The notes beneath the pieces were generated by a model. It did no database searches. It was not told the DNA's origin and worked only from the letters and a program-made list of their open reading frames with translations. Both the position numbers and the translations under genes were made by a program. From the NCBI RefSeq assembly GCF_016756495.1, contig NZ_AP023243.1, positions 248,001-312,000 of the forward strand: DNA of 64,000 bases. Reading direction: 5' to 3'. The DNA comes from Mesorhizobium sp. 113-3-3. Lineage in GTDB: Bacteria > Pseudomonadota > Alphaproteobacteria > Rhizobiales > Rhizobiaceae. This document shows, one piece after another, positions 1 through 8,836 of this stretch; the first letter of the stretch is position 1, and each line of letters starts with the position of its first letter.

Positions 1-567
1 ATCGTCTAGCAACCGTTGCCTCCGCAAATTGTCCGGAGCAAACACGCCAAATAGGCAAAGGGTCTCGCCATATATCTGCTTCAGCAGAATAGACTCTTCG
101 GGATTCTTGATAGAATCTATAATGTATGCCCGTCGGCCAGGAAGCGGCAGGCCTTCAGCCGTATACCCCTTCCTCTGCTTACGGAAGAGCACAATCTGCT
201 CGACGGCTTTTTCGGCCAGATAATCACTTCCAAACTCTGAGCGAAGTTTATTTCCAATATCTTGCATTGCGGTAATGTACGCACCCAGTGGTTGCTTATC
301 AGTAGGCGCTCTTCCTACTCTATACGCTTCGGCTTTAATAATTGTACTTGGCTTGATCGTCTGACAGACATCGTACCCGTATTTCTGAGAAAGGAGGTCC
401 GATAGAAATTTTGCTGTAGTCGAGACGCCCGAAGCCACCGGGCCGACCAATGCTATGACAAGCTCTTGCGAAAGCCTATCGCCGATGGTTGTGGCAATTT
501 TCTCGGGCTCGCTGTTGTCTTGCTTTAATACTGTGGCCGATTGGCTCACGATAATATCCCCCACCAT
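1..567 (-). CDS. AvcD/DcdV-like anti-phage dCTP deaminase, N-terminal part (cut by window edge)
   Basis: The reading frame is open from an ATG at 567 through base 1, giving 189 codons without a stop. An AGGGG ribosome site lies four bases upstream. The visible part is the P-loop kinase-like domain: GPVASGVSTT (about residues 43-52) is the nucleotide-binding loop, followed by the family-like stretches GRRAYIIDSIKNPEE and LCLFGVFAP. The zinc-dependent cytidine deaminase domain of this family would lie beyond the edge. Known members deplete dCTP/dCMP during phage infection and are held inactive by an adjacent small RNA. Base composition is clearly AT-richer than the following genes, which suggests horizontal acquisition. 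Family assignment comes from recalled sequence patterns and the deaminase half is not visible. Confidence 0.8.
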   Translation of the reverse strand, partial: MVGDIIVSQSATVLKQDNSEPEKIATTIGDRLSQELVIALVGPVASGVSTTAKFLSDLLSQKYGYDVCQTIKPSTIIKAEAYRVGRAPTDKQPLGAYITAMQDIGNKLRSEFGSDYLAEKAVEQIVLFRKQRKGYTAEGLPLPGRRAYIIDSIKNPEESILLKQIYGETLCLFGVFAPDNLRRQRLLDD

Positions 568-901
568 GTCCCCTGAGGTTACATAGCATAAGGCTTCTAA
601 GCTGTTAACCGGCTCTGCATTTTCATGGTTTGAAAATCTTCAATTGGATTTTCAGACATCAGGTATGGCAAATCTCGCAGAACACTCGGAACCGCAAGGC
701 CATTGGCGACGGTGTAAAGAGGTGAAGACGAGTCAAAATGGATGGTGGACAAAGCACGAGGGACCCGCTGAGGTCACCTTGTTGACGGCATTAGAATTTT
801 CGCGGTCAAGCGGCGCCTCAATTTCCTGACCGGCGACCTGACACTGATCAGAACCGCCGACAGGCATGGAGATTGAAGCTGCTTGGGCAGCGGCCTACCG
901 C
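568..901. other. AT-richer intergenic region upstream of the avcD-like gene
   Basis: No convincing protein-coding gene is seen. It contains the promoter side of the leftward avcD-like gene and a perfect 8-bp inverted repeat at 631-654. The segment after about 700 grades into the GC-rich composition of the exo locus. In Vibrio and E. coli systems the inhibitory RNA (AvcI/DifV) is encoded directly upstream of avcD, so this is where such an RNA would be expected. No RNA gene can be demonstrated from sequence alone. Confidence 0.4.
631..654. repeat. Perfect inverted repeat, possible RNA hairpin
   Basis: TGAAAATC and GATTTTCA are exact reverse complements separated by 8 bases. There is no T-run on either side typical of an intrinsic terminator. 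It lies 64 bases upstream of the avcD-like start codon and could belong to a structured 5' RNA. Confidence 0.5.
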
Positions 902-3328
902 CTAGACCGTCGCCTTGCTGCGCACTTCGGACTTGTCGAGATAGTAGCTCGAATATTTGTCGAAGAATTTCTCCGACGCGCCGAACGATCCGTATTTGGC
1001 GAGCTTCTTCAGGTCGACCTTGTTCAGCACCGCGCCGACGATCTTGTTGGCGACATAGGGTTCGGATTCCAGCATCGACCGCACCATGGCGCGCGGCGTG
1101 CGGCCCCATTCGGTGACGAGCACGAAACCGTCGACCAACGGCGCGAAGGCCTTGGCGTCGACCACCGGACCGAGCGGCGGCAGGTCGACGACGATATACT
1201 CGAACGTCTCCTTGGCGTTCTCGATGAAGCGCCGCATTCCCGCCGAGGACAACAGTTCGCTGGTGTGCGAGAAGTTGCCGCGCAGCACGGCGGGGATGAT
1301 GGCGAGCTTGGTCTGCCGGTCGATCTTGCCGACGGATTGCCAGGTCTGGCCGTTGACCACGGCCTCCATCAGGCCTTGCTCGGCCTCCATGCCGAGGCTG
1401 CGGCTGAGGCCCGGATTGCGCAAGTCACCGTCGATGAGCAGCGTCCTGGCGCCGTTGGCGGCCAGCAGCCCGGCGAGATTGGCCGCGACCGTCGACTTGC
1501 CTTCGCCGGGAAGCACCGAGATGACGCCGACGACGCGGCTGCCCTGTCCTTCCATGACGACATCAAAGGCGATCTTGGCGCTGCGCAGCGTCTCGGAGAA
1601 CATCGACGCCGGCGCGTCGATGCTGACCCGCATGCGCGCCCGTCTTTCGATGGCCGCCGGCGACCTGGCTTTCTTGGCATCCGGCAGAGCCTCTGCCTGC
1701 TTGTCCTCCTTGGCGGGCCTGCTGCCGACGGTCGGCAAATAGCCGAGGAATTTGAGGCCGACGCGGTCGCGGACCTCCTCGCCGGTCCGGAAGAACCGCT
1801 CGTTGAACTCGTTGAGGCCGCCGAAGCCGGCGCCCATCAGCACGCCGAGCACGAGCGACAGGCCGAGCACGATGACGGTGCGCGGGCTCGAGGCGGAGAG
1901 CGGCGTCGAGGCGTCCGAGATGATACGGATCTTGCCGACCGGGAAGGATTGCTGCTGCGCGGCTTCCTCATAGCGGCCGAGGAAGGTCTGATAGAGCGTG
2001 GTGAGCGCGGTCGCCTTCTGGTCGAGGTCGCGCAACTGGACCTGCGACTGGTTGTCGATGGAACTCTTGCCCTGAGCGGCGGCAACATTGGCCCTGAGCG
2101 CCGTCTCGCGCGCCAGCGCCACCTCATATTCGTTGCGATAGCTTTCGGTGAGCTGCTTCAGCTCGCCGAAAATCTGCTTCGATATATCGGCCTTCTCCTT
2201 GGCAAGCGCCACGGCCTGAGGATGGTTGGGTCCGAAATTCGCCTCGACATCCTGCTGCCGCTTGGCGACGGTGAGGTAGCGGGTCTTAAGCGCCGAAATG
2301 ACCGAACTGCTCGGCTGATCGCTCGAAATGGCGGCATCGTTGAAGGCGTTGTCGGAGCCGCTTTCGACGATCGACTTGTACTGCTGGTAGCGGGCGCTGG
2401 CGCGCGCGGTGTCGGCCTGTGCCACGATCAGCTGGGCGTTGAGGTCGGCAAGCTGCTTGTCGCTCATCAGCTGACCATCGCTGTTGGCGGACAGGCCGTG
2501 TTCGGCCCTGAATTTCTCGACCGCCAGCGATGCCTGCTGCGAGCTTTCGCGCAGTTCCGTCAGCCGGCCCTGCAGCCAAACCGCCGCGCGCTCGGTGGCG
2601 TCGAAGCTGGCATCGAGCTGATCGGCCAGGTAGGCGTCGGCATAGGCCTTGGTGATCGCTTTCGCCAGACCGGGATCCGTCGCCTGGTAGCCAAGCGCGA
2701 TGACGTAGCTTCGGCCGACACGATCCGCCCGGATCTCGTTCTGCAGCTTGAGGATCGCATAGTCGCGGCGCGACGTGGCGATCAGCGCATCGCGCGTAGC
2801 CGGATCAAGCTTGCTGATGTCACCCATGCCCGGCATGGGTGAGCTTGGGTGAACGTACTGGATCAGGCCGCGGATCAGCCCGACGCCCTGGGCGAGCGCG
2901 GATTGCGGCGGGTTCATGAACGCGTCGTTCTGGTCGAGCTTGAGCTTGTCGACGACCACCGCGGCGAGCCGCGTCGAGGTCAGGATCTCGATCTGGCTCA
3001 GAATTGCGGAATCCGTCTGCATGGTCGTCGACGCCGCCGAGATGTCGTCGACGATCTTGTTCAGGCCCTCGTCGATCAGAACGCTCGAGACCGACACATA
3101 TTTGGGCGGCGTTGTCTGCAGATAGAGCATGCCCAGGAAAAGACCGATGGCGGCGCACACGGCAACCACCTTGGCCTGCCGCGCAGCCATGCCAAGCAGC
3201 CGCTCGATATCGATGAAGTCTTCGCCGTTTCCTGCGTCCGAATTCGGCAATGGCATCCTCTTGTCGAGAGGAAAGTTGGCATAATTCATCGTCGGTCCAA
3301 TCCCAGAGCCCGTTGCGTTCCCGATCAT
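902..3328 (-). CDS. exoP: ExoP/Wzc-type polysaccharide co-polymerase with BY-kinase domain
   Basis: Inner-membrane chain-length regulator and tyrosine autokinase of Wzx/Wzy-type EPS export. The N-terminal Wzz domain starts with a membrane segment at about residues 54-70. A long periplasmic coiled-coil region follows, then a second membrane segment at about 482-505. The cytoplasmic kinase has Walker A (VLPGEGKST, about 603), Walker A' (LLIDGDLRNP) and Walker B (YIVVDLPP). The C-terminus has a tyrosine cluster (YSSYYLDK, about 788) expected to be autophosphorylated. At 808 aa it is a full-length fused co-polymerase/kinase of the S. meliloti ExoP type. The start is uncertain: an ATG at 3289 (795 aa) is equally possible. 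It is separated from galU by a pair of palindromic elements. Confidence 0.9.
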   Translation of the reverse strand: MIGNATGSGIGPTMNYANFPLDKRMPLPNSDAGNGEDFIDIERLLGMAARQAKVVAVCAAIGLFLGMLYLQTTPPKYVSVSSVLIDEGLNKIVDDISAASTTMQTDSAILSQIEILTSTRLAAVVVDKLKLDQNDAFMNPPQSALAQGVGLIRGLIQYVHPSSPMPGMGDISKLDPATRDALIATSRRDYAILKLQNEIRADRVGRSYVIALGYQATDPGLAKAITKAYADAYLADQLDASFDATERAAVWLQGRLTELRESSQQASLAVEKFRAEHGLSANSDGQLMSDKQLADLNAQLIVAQADTARASARYQQYKSIVESGSDNAFNDAAISSDQPSSSVISALKTRYLTVAKRQQDVEANFGPNHPQAVALAKEKADISKQIFGELKQLTESYRNEYEVALARETALRANVAAAQGKSSIDNQSQVQLRDLDQKATALTTLYQTFLGRYEEAAQQQSFPVGKIRIISDASTPLSASSPRTVIVLGLSLVLGVLMGAGFGGLNEFNERFFRTGEEVRDRVGLKFLGYLPTVGSRPAKEDKQAEALPDAKKARSPAAIERRARMRVSIDAPASMFSETLRSAKIAFDVVMEGQGSRVVGVISVLPGEGKSTVAANLAGLLAANGARTLLIDGDLRNPGLSRSLGMEAEQGLMEAVVNGQTWQSVGKIDRQTKLAIIPAVLRGNFSHTSELLSSAGMRRFIENAKETFEYIVVDLPPLGPVVDAKAFAPLVDGFVLVTEWGRTPRAMVRSMLESEPYVANKIVGAVLNKVDLKKLAKYGSFGASEKFFDKYSSYYLDKSEVRSKATV

Positions 3329-3356
3329 CGGGTTGAGGCTCTATCTCTTTGTTCGG

Positions 3357-3390
3357 GCATGATCTTTTCCGTAAACTTTCGGGATCATGA
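3357..3390. repeat. Rhizobial palindromic element, copy 1
   Basis: CATGATC at 3358-3364 pairs with GATCATG at 3383-3389 around an AT-richer centre containing TTTTCCG and TTTCGGG. It resembles copy 2 at 3405-3452. GCATGATC...GATCATGC palindromes are very common between genes in Mesorhizobium, Bradyrhizobium and Rhizobium. Confidence 0.75.
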
Positions 3391-3404
3391 CCTGTCTCAG
3401 TTTT

Positions 3405-3452
3405 AAGCATGATCTTTCCGGAAACCGGGATCCACTTTCCGGGATCATGCTT
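3405..3452. repeat. Rhizobial palindromic element, copy 2
   Basis: AAGCATGATC at 3405-3414 and GATCATGCTT at 3443-3452 form a perfect 10-bp terminal inverted repeat. The interior contains a second symmetry (TTTCCGGAAA and TTTCCGGGA). It lies 15 bases from copy 1, in the gap between galU and exoP. Confidence 0.8.
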
Positions 3453-3576
3453 TGGCTTGCAGGCGCCTCAACGATCGGGAGCATTGCCGGGAAGCAACGC
3501 AAGCTTCATGCCAGACGACGGGGGCCTGTCGGCCCCTCGCCGCCAGCCATTCGGCAATACTCCCGAAAGATGGGCA

Positions 3577-4473
3577 TTATGCGGCTTCTTCCTGGCGTTC
3601 ATGCGACCGGACGAACTCCTGAAGCATCTCGAAAACCGGGCCCTTCATGTCGTTGCGCGCCAGCGCGAAGGCGATGTTGGCCTGGATGAAGCCTTCCTTG
3701 GATCCGCAGTCGAACATGCGGCCCAGGAAAGGCTGGGCGAAGAACGGCTGGTCCTTCGACAGGCGGACCATGGCATCCGTCAGCTGGATCTCGTTGCCGG
3801 CGCCACGCTGCTGATTGCCCAGCAGCGCGAAGATCTCGGGCTGCAGGATGTAGCGGCCATTGATGTAGAAGTTCGACGGCGCGTTGGCCGGGGCCGGCTT
3901 TTCGACCATGGCCGTAACCTCGAAACCGCCGCCGATTTCGGCGCCGCGGCCGACAATGCCGTATTTGTTGGTCTCGCTCGGATCGCAGCGTTCGACGGCG
4001 ATGACGTTGCCGCCGGTGCGCTCATAGAGATCGACGGTTTCGGCCAGGCAGCCGCGCCCGCCGAAGGAGACCATGTCGGGCAAAAGCAGGGCGAAGGGCT
4101 CGTTGCCGATGACCTCGCGGGCGCACCAGACGGCGTGGCCCAGGCCCTGCGGCGACTGCTGGCGGATGAAGGAGGTGGCGCCGGCCACCGGCAGCATGCT
4201 TTCGAGCGCCTCCAGTTGGGTCTTCTTGCCGGTCTGCTCCAGGGTTCCGATCAATTCCGGATGCAGGTCGAAATAGTCCTCGATGACCGCCTTGTTGCGG
4301 CCGGTCACGAACACGATGTGCTCGATACCGGCTTCGAAGGCCTCGTCCACCGCATATTGCACGACTGGCCTGTCGACGACGGGAAGCATCTCCTTCGGCA
4401 TCGACTTGGTCGCCGGCAGGAACCGTGTTCCAAGCCCCGCCACCGGTATCACGGCTTTCCTGATTTTCTTCAT
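3577..4473 (-). CDS. galU: UTP-glucose-1-phosphate uridylyltransferase
   Basis: Makes UDP-glucose from glucose-1-phosphate and UTP, supplying the glucosyltransferases and the UDP-glucose dehydrogenase of this locus. The 298-aa protein opens with [20 protein letters not shown], the nucleotide-binding signature GxGTRxLPxTK of the GalU/ExoN family, followed by [15 protein letters not shown]. Length and motifs are typical. An AGAAGGAA ribosome site precedes the ATG. It lies between ExoP and the ExoO/U-like transferase on the same strand, the position occupied by exoN in S. meliloti-type exo clusters. Confidence 0.95.
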   Translation of the reverse strand: MKKIRKAVIPVAGLGTRFLPATKSMPKEMLPVVDRPVVQYAVDEAFEAGIEHIVFVTGRNKAVIEDYFDLHPELIGTLEQTGKKTQLEALESMLPVAGATSFIRQQSPQGLGHAVWCAREVIGNEPFALLLPDMVSFGGRGCLAETVDLYERTGGNVIAVERCDPSETNKYGIVGRGAEIGGGFEVTAMVEKPAPANAPSNFYINGRYILQPEIFALLGNQQRGAGNEIQLTDAMVRLSKDQPFFAQPFLGRMFDCGSKEGFIQANIAFALARNDMKGPVFEMLQEFVRSHERQEEAA

Positions 4474-4547
4474 CGCAAATTCCTTCTGAGGAGATCGACT
4501 TCAGTCCATTCACAGGCCACGAAAAATCCCTCCATGTGCCTGCATCT

Positions 4548-5612
4548 TCACCTCCCCGCCCCCACGGCAAACTGTGCCGCTACTCGTCGCAACCGCACGG
4601 CGATCGGCATGCCCATATGCCTGACCGCAGCCGGGTCGCTTAGTGCCGTCCGGATCGCCTTGAGCGGGGACCGCGCCTTGATGTGCTGGACCATCGCCAG
4701 GAAGGAGGCCGCCTTGCGCAGGCTGCGGCCGCGCCGGGCAAAGGCCGCCTGGGCCGCCTCGTCCATCCGATGGGTTCGAGCGAATACGGCATCCGCGTCG
4801 CGCATCGCTTCGACATGGTGAAGCTCGAGCACACGCGAGATGGAGCCACTGCGAATATGGTAGGCGTAGCCGATCTCCGGCTCGACCACGCATTTGCCGC
4901 CCTTGGCGAGCGCCTCGGCAAACAGGATGTAGTCCTCGCCGATCCTCAGCTTCTCGTCATAGCGAAGCCGGTTCTCATCGAGGAGCCGGCGCTGGAAGAT
5001 CGGCTTGAGGTAGCCGAGGTTGAACTTCGATTCGAAGACGATGTTGCCGGCGATGTAGGTGGCCAGCGAAATCTCGCGCAGGCCTTCCAGATACAGCCGC
5101 GGGAACATCGCATCCTCGACCACACCGTCCTCGCGGATGACCTGGAGGTTGTCGACGGCAATCTGGGCATCCGCCTTTTCGGCGCGGCTGATCATGGCGG
5201 CGAGACGGCCGGGAAAGACGGCATCGTCGGAATCGAGCACCGCGACCCACCTGCCGCGCGCGACGTCGAGCCCGGCATTCCGGGCGCCGCCGGGACCGCG
5301 ATTCCTGGCAAGCGCCACAACGCGCACGATGTCTCCGGGATAGGCTCGCGCCACGTCGAGCGTGGCGTCGCGCGACTGGTCGTCGACGACGATTATCTCG
5401 ACGCTGACACCCTTCTGCGCGATGGCGCTGGCAATCGCGCGGTCGAGCGTCGCCTCGGCATTGTAGGCGGCGATGACAAAGGAAACATCGGGGGCTGAAG
5501 CATCGGGGGTTGGGGAGACGTCAGGCTGCACGCTTGCCTCCTTCCCCAGGTGAGGATTGACCGTAGAGACGGAGTTCGCGGACGCCGACAAGGCCGCTGA
5601 CGACACCGACAT
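4548..5612 (-). CDS. GT2 glycosyltransferase, ExoO/ExoU-like
   Basis: Predicted cytoplasmic inverting glycosyltransferase that adds a sugar, probably glucose, to the lipid-linked EPS repeat. After about 42 low-complexity residues, the GT-A fold begins with VSFVIAAYNAE. It carries EIIVVDDQS and the metal-binding DSDD at residues 127-130. The acceptor-side motif is RIGEDYILF near residue 234. It overlaps the start of the upstream ExoM-like gene (5521-6474) by 92 bases, so the long N-terminus may be over-extended, although overlap implies translational coupling. It resembles the transferase at 17670-18692 (shared RLRYDE-LR-GEDY pattern). The exact linkage formed cannot be told. Confidence 0.85.
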   Translation of the reverse strand: MSVSSAALSASANSVSTVNPHLGKEASVQPDVSPTPDASAPDVSFVIAAYNAEATLDRAIASAIAQKGVSVEIIVVDDQSRDATLDVARAYPGDIVRVVALARNRGPGGARNAGLDVARGRWVAVLDSDDAVFPGRLAAMISRAEKADAQIAVDNLQVIREDGVVEDAMFPRLYLEGLREISLATYIAGNIVFESKFNLGYLKPIFQRRLLDENRLRYDEKLRIGEDYILFAEALAKGGKCVVEPEIGYAYHIRSGSISRVLELHHVEAMRDADAVFARTHRMDEAAQAAFARRGRSLRKAASFLAMVQHIKARSPLKAIRTALSDPAAVRHMGMPIAVRLRRVAAQFAVGAGR

Positions 5613-6474
5613 GCATGATGCCGCGCAGCACGCTGCGGTTCCTGCGCACCGGGCTGGCGACGACGGGCAGTGCCGCTACGAAACAAAAGGCTGCCTTGGC
5701 GGAGGCCAAGCCGACATGCTTGATCAGCCCGATGCCACGCGCGGTGCTGCCCAAGAGGTGACCGTGCGTCTGGCCGACACGGAAGCGACGGCGGCCAAGC
5801 CAGTCGAACGCGGCCCTTGAGCGCGGCACGACCTCATCCACCCAAGCTTCTCGAGCGAAGGCGATGCGGCCACCGGCCCTGACCATCTGGTCGAAGAATT
5901 CGGTGTCTTCACCGCCGGTCTGGCCGCGCGCCAGGCTGAAGCGGCGGCCGCGCAGGCTGTCCGATCCCATGCGCAGCAGGACGTTGCAGGTGTAGCCGGT
6001 GCGGATCTCGCCGCGCACCCAGACCGGCAAGGTCGAATGGAAATCGCCGCGCCGCATCCAGTCGGGCGCATCCGGGCGGTAGAGCGCCCGCACCGGGCCG
6101 AGCACGGCTGTCGCACCACTGTCTTCGGCCGTCGCCACCAGCTCGGCCAGCCAACGGGCCGAGGCCGTCTCATCGTCGTCTACGAAGGCGAGGAAATCCG
6201 CCTCGCTGGCATCGAGGCAAGCGTTGCGGGCGACCGAAATGTTGCGCGCCGGGGCATGCCGGTAGCGGACCGGCAGCGCCAATTCCTGCGACAGCGCCGT
6301 CACCAGCGCCTCTGCGCTCGGCGTGTCGTCATTGTCGGCGACGATGACGCTGACATCGAACCCTTCAGGCATGTCCATGGCGGCGAGCGAGCGCAGCGTG
6401 TCGGCCAGTTCCGGCCGGCGGAACGTGCACACACCGATGTCGATACTGCGGTTCCTGGACTGAACCACCATCAC
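5521..6474 (-). CDS. exoM: GT2 glycosyltransferase, ExoM-like
   Basis: Resembles ExoM, the glucosyltransferase that adds the third glucose during succinoglycan repeat assembly. GT-A features: IDIGVCTFRRPE at the N-terminus, VIVADNDDT, the metal-binding FVDDDE, and GGEDTEFFDQM as acceptor/catalytic motif. At 317 aa it has the usual length. The C-terminus has a hydrophobic patch (AAFCFVAALPVVA) consistent with membrane association. The start overlaps the stop of the upstream ExoA-like gene, indicating one leftward transcript exoL-A-M-O. A second ATG three bases downstream is an alternative start. The family is secure; the specific sugar is inferred from synteny. Confidence 0.82.
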   Translation of the reverse strand: MMVVQSRNRSIDIGVCTFRRPELADTLRSLAAMDMPEGFDVSVIVADNDDTPSAEALVTALSQELALPVRYRHAPARNISVARNACLDASEADFLAFVDDDETASARWLAELVATAEDSGATAVLGPVRALYRPDAPDWMRRGDFHSTLPVWVRGEIRTGYTCNVLLRMGSDSLRGRRFSLARGQTGGEDTEFFDQMVRAGGRIAFAREAWVDEVVPRSRAAFDWLGRRRFRVGQTHGHLLGSTARGIGLIKHVGLASAKAAFCFVAALPVVASPVRRNRSVLRGIMHVGVVSGLVGVRELRLYGQSSPGEGGKRAA

Positions 6475-7475
6475 GCCACCCCGCGTCGCGCGCCGAGGCC
6501 GAAAAGCTGCAGCCAGAAGCCGACGGACCAGCCGAAATGCATGACCATGGCCGAGACGCCGGCCAGCGCGATGTCGGCATTGCGCTGGCGAATGGCCGTC
6601 ACCAGGCCATAGCCCAGGCAGACCGAGGCCCAGATCAGCAGCGGCACGGCCGCGATCCAGTGCACGAAGGAGAAGGCCGCCAGAAGCACCACCGGGAAGA
6701 CCGCCAGCGGCACCATCTGCCGGACCTTCGGGATGACGCGGTGTTTCAGCACATTCTTGGCGCGGCCGCGGCCATAACCGAGATACTGGAAATAGAGGCC
6801 TTTGAGCGAGGCGCGAGGATAGTAGACCATCTGCGTCTTGCCGCTCATCCAGATCTTGTAACCGGCCTGCCGCAGCCGGTAATCGAGCTCGGCATCCTCA
6901 TTGTGGCTGAAGGTCTCGTCATAGCCGCCGACAGCGCCGAAGGCCGATATCCGCATCAGCGCGTGATGACCGTGGTCGACCCATTCTCCGGCGGAGAGGT
7001 GACGATGCTTGGAACCACCGGTGCCGAGTTTCGAATTCTGCGCCGCGGCGACCGATTTCTGCACAGTGCCGCTGCCGCTGGTCAGCATCGAAACCACGAC
7101 CGAATCGGCTGATGTGGCCAGCGCTTCCTCGAGCAGCCGGTCGCAATAATCGTCGGGATAGCCGCCATGCGCGTCGATGCGGATGAGATACTCCGCGCCT
7201 TCACCGAAAGTGCCAACGGCGAGATTGATCGCCGCGCTCTGGATGCGGCGCTTGTTGTGGAGCAGGATGACGCGCGGGTCCTTCGCGGCGATCTCTCCGA
7301 CAATGGCCAGCGTGCCGTCGGTGCTGCCGCCATCGGCGACGACGATCCGGGCGCCAAGCCTTGCCGCCGCCGGGCAGAGCTGGCCAAGCAGCGCACCGAT
7401 ATGGGCTGCCTCGTTCAGGCAAGGAATCACGATCAGGCTGGAGGGAAGCGCTTGCGTCATTGGGCGATGGTTCAT
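6471..7475 (-). CDS. exoA: GT2 glucosyltransferase, ExoA-like
   Basis: Resembles ExoA, which adds the first glucose to the lipid-linked galactose made by ExoY. The 334-aa protein has an N-terminal GT-A domain (LIVIPCLNEAAHIG, IVVADGGSTDGT, RIDAH as the DXD-like motif, and HNEDAELDYRLRQAG as the ED/QxxRW-like region). C-terminal membrane helices follow (around LAVFPVVLLAAFSFVHWIAA and LLIWASVCLGYGLV). This topology is characteristic of ExoA. It lies immediately after exoL with one base between genes and is coupled to the ExoM-like gene downstream. Confidence 0.9.
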   Translation of the reverse strand: MNHRPMTQALPSSLIVIPCLNEAAHIGALLGQLCPAAARLGARIVVADGGSTDGTLAIVGEIAAKDPRVILLHNKRRIQSAAINLAVGTFGEGAEYLIRIDAHGGYPDDYCDRLLEEALATSADSVVVSMLTSGSGTVQKSVAAAQNSKLGTGGSKHRHLSAGEWVDHGHHALMRISAFGAVGGYDETFSHNEDAELDYRLRQAGYKIWMSGKTQMVYYPRASLKGLYFQYLGYGRGRAKNVLKHRVIPKVRQMVPLAVFPVVLLAAFSFVHWIAAVPLLIWASVCLGYGLVTAIRQRNADIALAGVSAMVMHFGWSVGFWLQLFGLGARRGVA

Positions 7476-7476
7476 C

Positions 7477-8649
7477 CTATGCCAGGGCCTCGGCCGCGAG
7501 GGGTTCGCGCACGGTGGTCAGGCGGCGCAGTTTTTCGACCAGCGCGCTGCAGTCGCTGCGATCGTAGCTCCACGTCCTCGGATTGCGGGCCAGCACGCGC
7601 GCCTTCAGCCTGCCGAAGCGATGCTCGTCCATCGTGCCGAGTGCGGTTTCAAGCGCGTCGGGCGTCGCCTTGGGCAACAGGACGCCGATGTGCTGCCGGC
7701 TGAGGAACCGTCCGGTTTCGGTATGGCCCATCGAGATCGGCACCGCCCCGAAGCGGCAGCCTTCATAGAGGCGGTTGGGCAGCAGCCATTCCGAATTCTG
7801 CCCCTCCTCGAAGAAATCTATCGCCCAGGAGAAATGCACGTCCTGATAGATCCCCGCCATGTCCTCCGGATTGCGATAGGGTCCGCGAAACGACAGATAA
7901 GGTTCGGCATCGACGAAGGCGTGGAAATCCGGGAATTCGGAGAGCGCCGGACGCCCGCGCAGCACGACTTCGAAACGTCCATCCATGCGATGGGTGAAAT
8001 CGGCCAGAAGCTTGAGCGAACGCCGGCAGCGCAGCGCTCCGAACCAGCCAATTCGCCATGGCGGGGCGGCAGGCGCTTCCACCGGCTCACGCTCGCCGGG
8101 CAGGATCGCCGCGGCCTCGAAATATTTGTTCTCGACCAGCTCGACGGGGGCGGCGACCTGGCGGAAGGGCTTGAAATAATTGGCGATGAAGGCGGGCGAA
8201 CTGGTCACCAGCAGCTTCACGTCGCGCGCCAGATGGCGTTCCGTGGCGCGCAGCGCCTTGCCCAGCATGTCGTCGCGGAGCACAAGGCGGTGGATGTCGA
8301 GACATTCATAGACGATCGGCACAGCGGAGCCGAAAGCCGACCTGGCGCGGCGCGCCAGCGCCAGCATTTCCAGATTGCGCGCGATGATGAGATCGGGCCG
8401 CGGCATGCCTTTCAACTTCGCGCCGATCGAAACCGTCGCTTTCGCCACCGCCGCCAGACGCTGGGCGAATCGGCCGTCGCGCGTCGCGCCGAGGTCGATC
8501 GGCTGCAATCCTTCTATATCGGAAATCGGGGTTGCGGTGCGGCGAAAGCCCGCCAGGGTGACCCGGGCGCCGCCTGTCCTGAGCATTGTGACCCGTCGGC
8601 GAACCGCCGGATCGGAAACATCGTGCACCAGGTACAAGACATGCAGCAT
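7477..8649 (-). CDS. exoL: ExoL-like glycosyltransferase
   Basis: Resembles ExoL, the glucosyltransferase that adds the second glucose of the succinoglycan-type backbone. The 390-aa protein starts MLHVLYLVHDVSDPAVRRR and has a GT-B-like layout: RPDLIIARNLEMLALAR in the N-terminal half, and WRIGWFGALRCRRSL plus LPNRLYEGCRFGAVPISMG in the C-terminal half, where the donor normally binds. I chose the ATG at 8649; the frame stays open far upstream into the divergent promoter but without family-like sequence. First gene of the leftward exoL-A-M-O run. Two TGC-RNY-GCA boxes lie 55-104 bases upstream. Confidence 0.87.
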   Translation of the reverse strand: MLHVLYLVHDVSDPAVRRRVTMLRTGGARVTLAGFRRTATPISDIEGLQPIDLGATRDGRFAQRLAAVAKATVSIGAKLKGMPRPDLIIARNLEMLALARRARSAFGSAVPIVYECLDIHRLVLRDDMLGKALRATERHLARDVKLLVTSSPAFIANYFKPFRQVAAPVELVENKYFEAAAILPGEREPVEAPAAPPWRIGWFGALRCRRSLKLLADFTHRMDGRFEVVLRGRPALSEFPDFHAFVDAEPYLSFRGPYRNPEDMAGIYQDVHFSWAIDFFEEGQNSEWLLPNRLYEGCRFGAVPISMGHTETGRFLSRQHIGVLLPKATPDALETALGTMDEHRFGRLKARVLARNPRTWSYDRSDCSALVEKLRRLTTVREPLAAEALA

Positions 8650-8703
8650 GAAAACTCGACCGCTGTTTGACCCCACCCACAGGGATGCTAGTACAGCTCT
8701 TGC

Positions 8704-8712
8704 TGCATCGCA
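8704..8712. promoter_or_regulatory. TGC-RNY-GCA box, exoL/wzx intergenic copy 1
   Basis: TGCATCGCA within TTGCTGCATCGCAACATTTT. It lies 55 bases upstream of the exoL ATG. Same palindromic pattern as five other boxes in this window; candidate operator. Confidence 0.5.
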
Positions 8713-8744
8713 ACATTTTTGGCGCCGCCATGGACATTTTCTGT

Positions 8745-8753
8745 TGCACTGCA
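8745..8753. promoter_or_regulatory. TGC-RNY-GCA box, exoL/wzx intergenic copy 2
   Basis: TGCACTGCA within TGTTGCACTGCAAAATT. It lies between the divergent exoL and flippase genes, 41 bases from copy 1 (about four helical turns), so both could be bound on the same DNA face. Confidence 0.5.
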
Positions 8754-8836
8754 AAATTATTGCCGTAGTTTGGGGCTGGCGGCGGGCGTGGATTTTCAAG
8801 GTACGGAAATCCGCGCAAAAATCAGGAATCCTGAAT

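Noticed and set aside
866..2842. A 658-codon open frame on the plus strand
   Set aside because: Antisense to exoP, with composition expected from the reverse strand of GC-rich coding DNA; the exoP frame has all family motifs.
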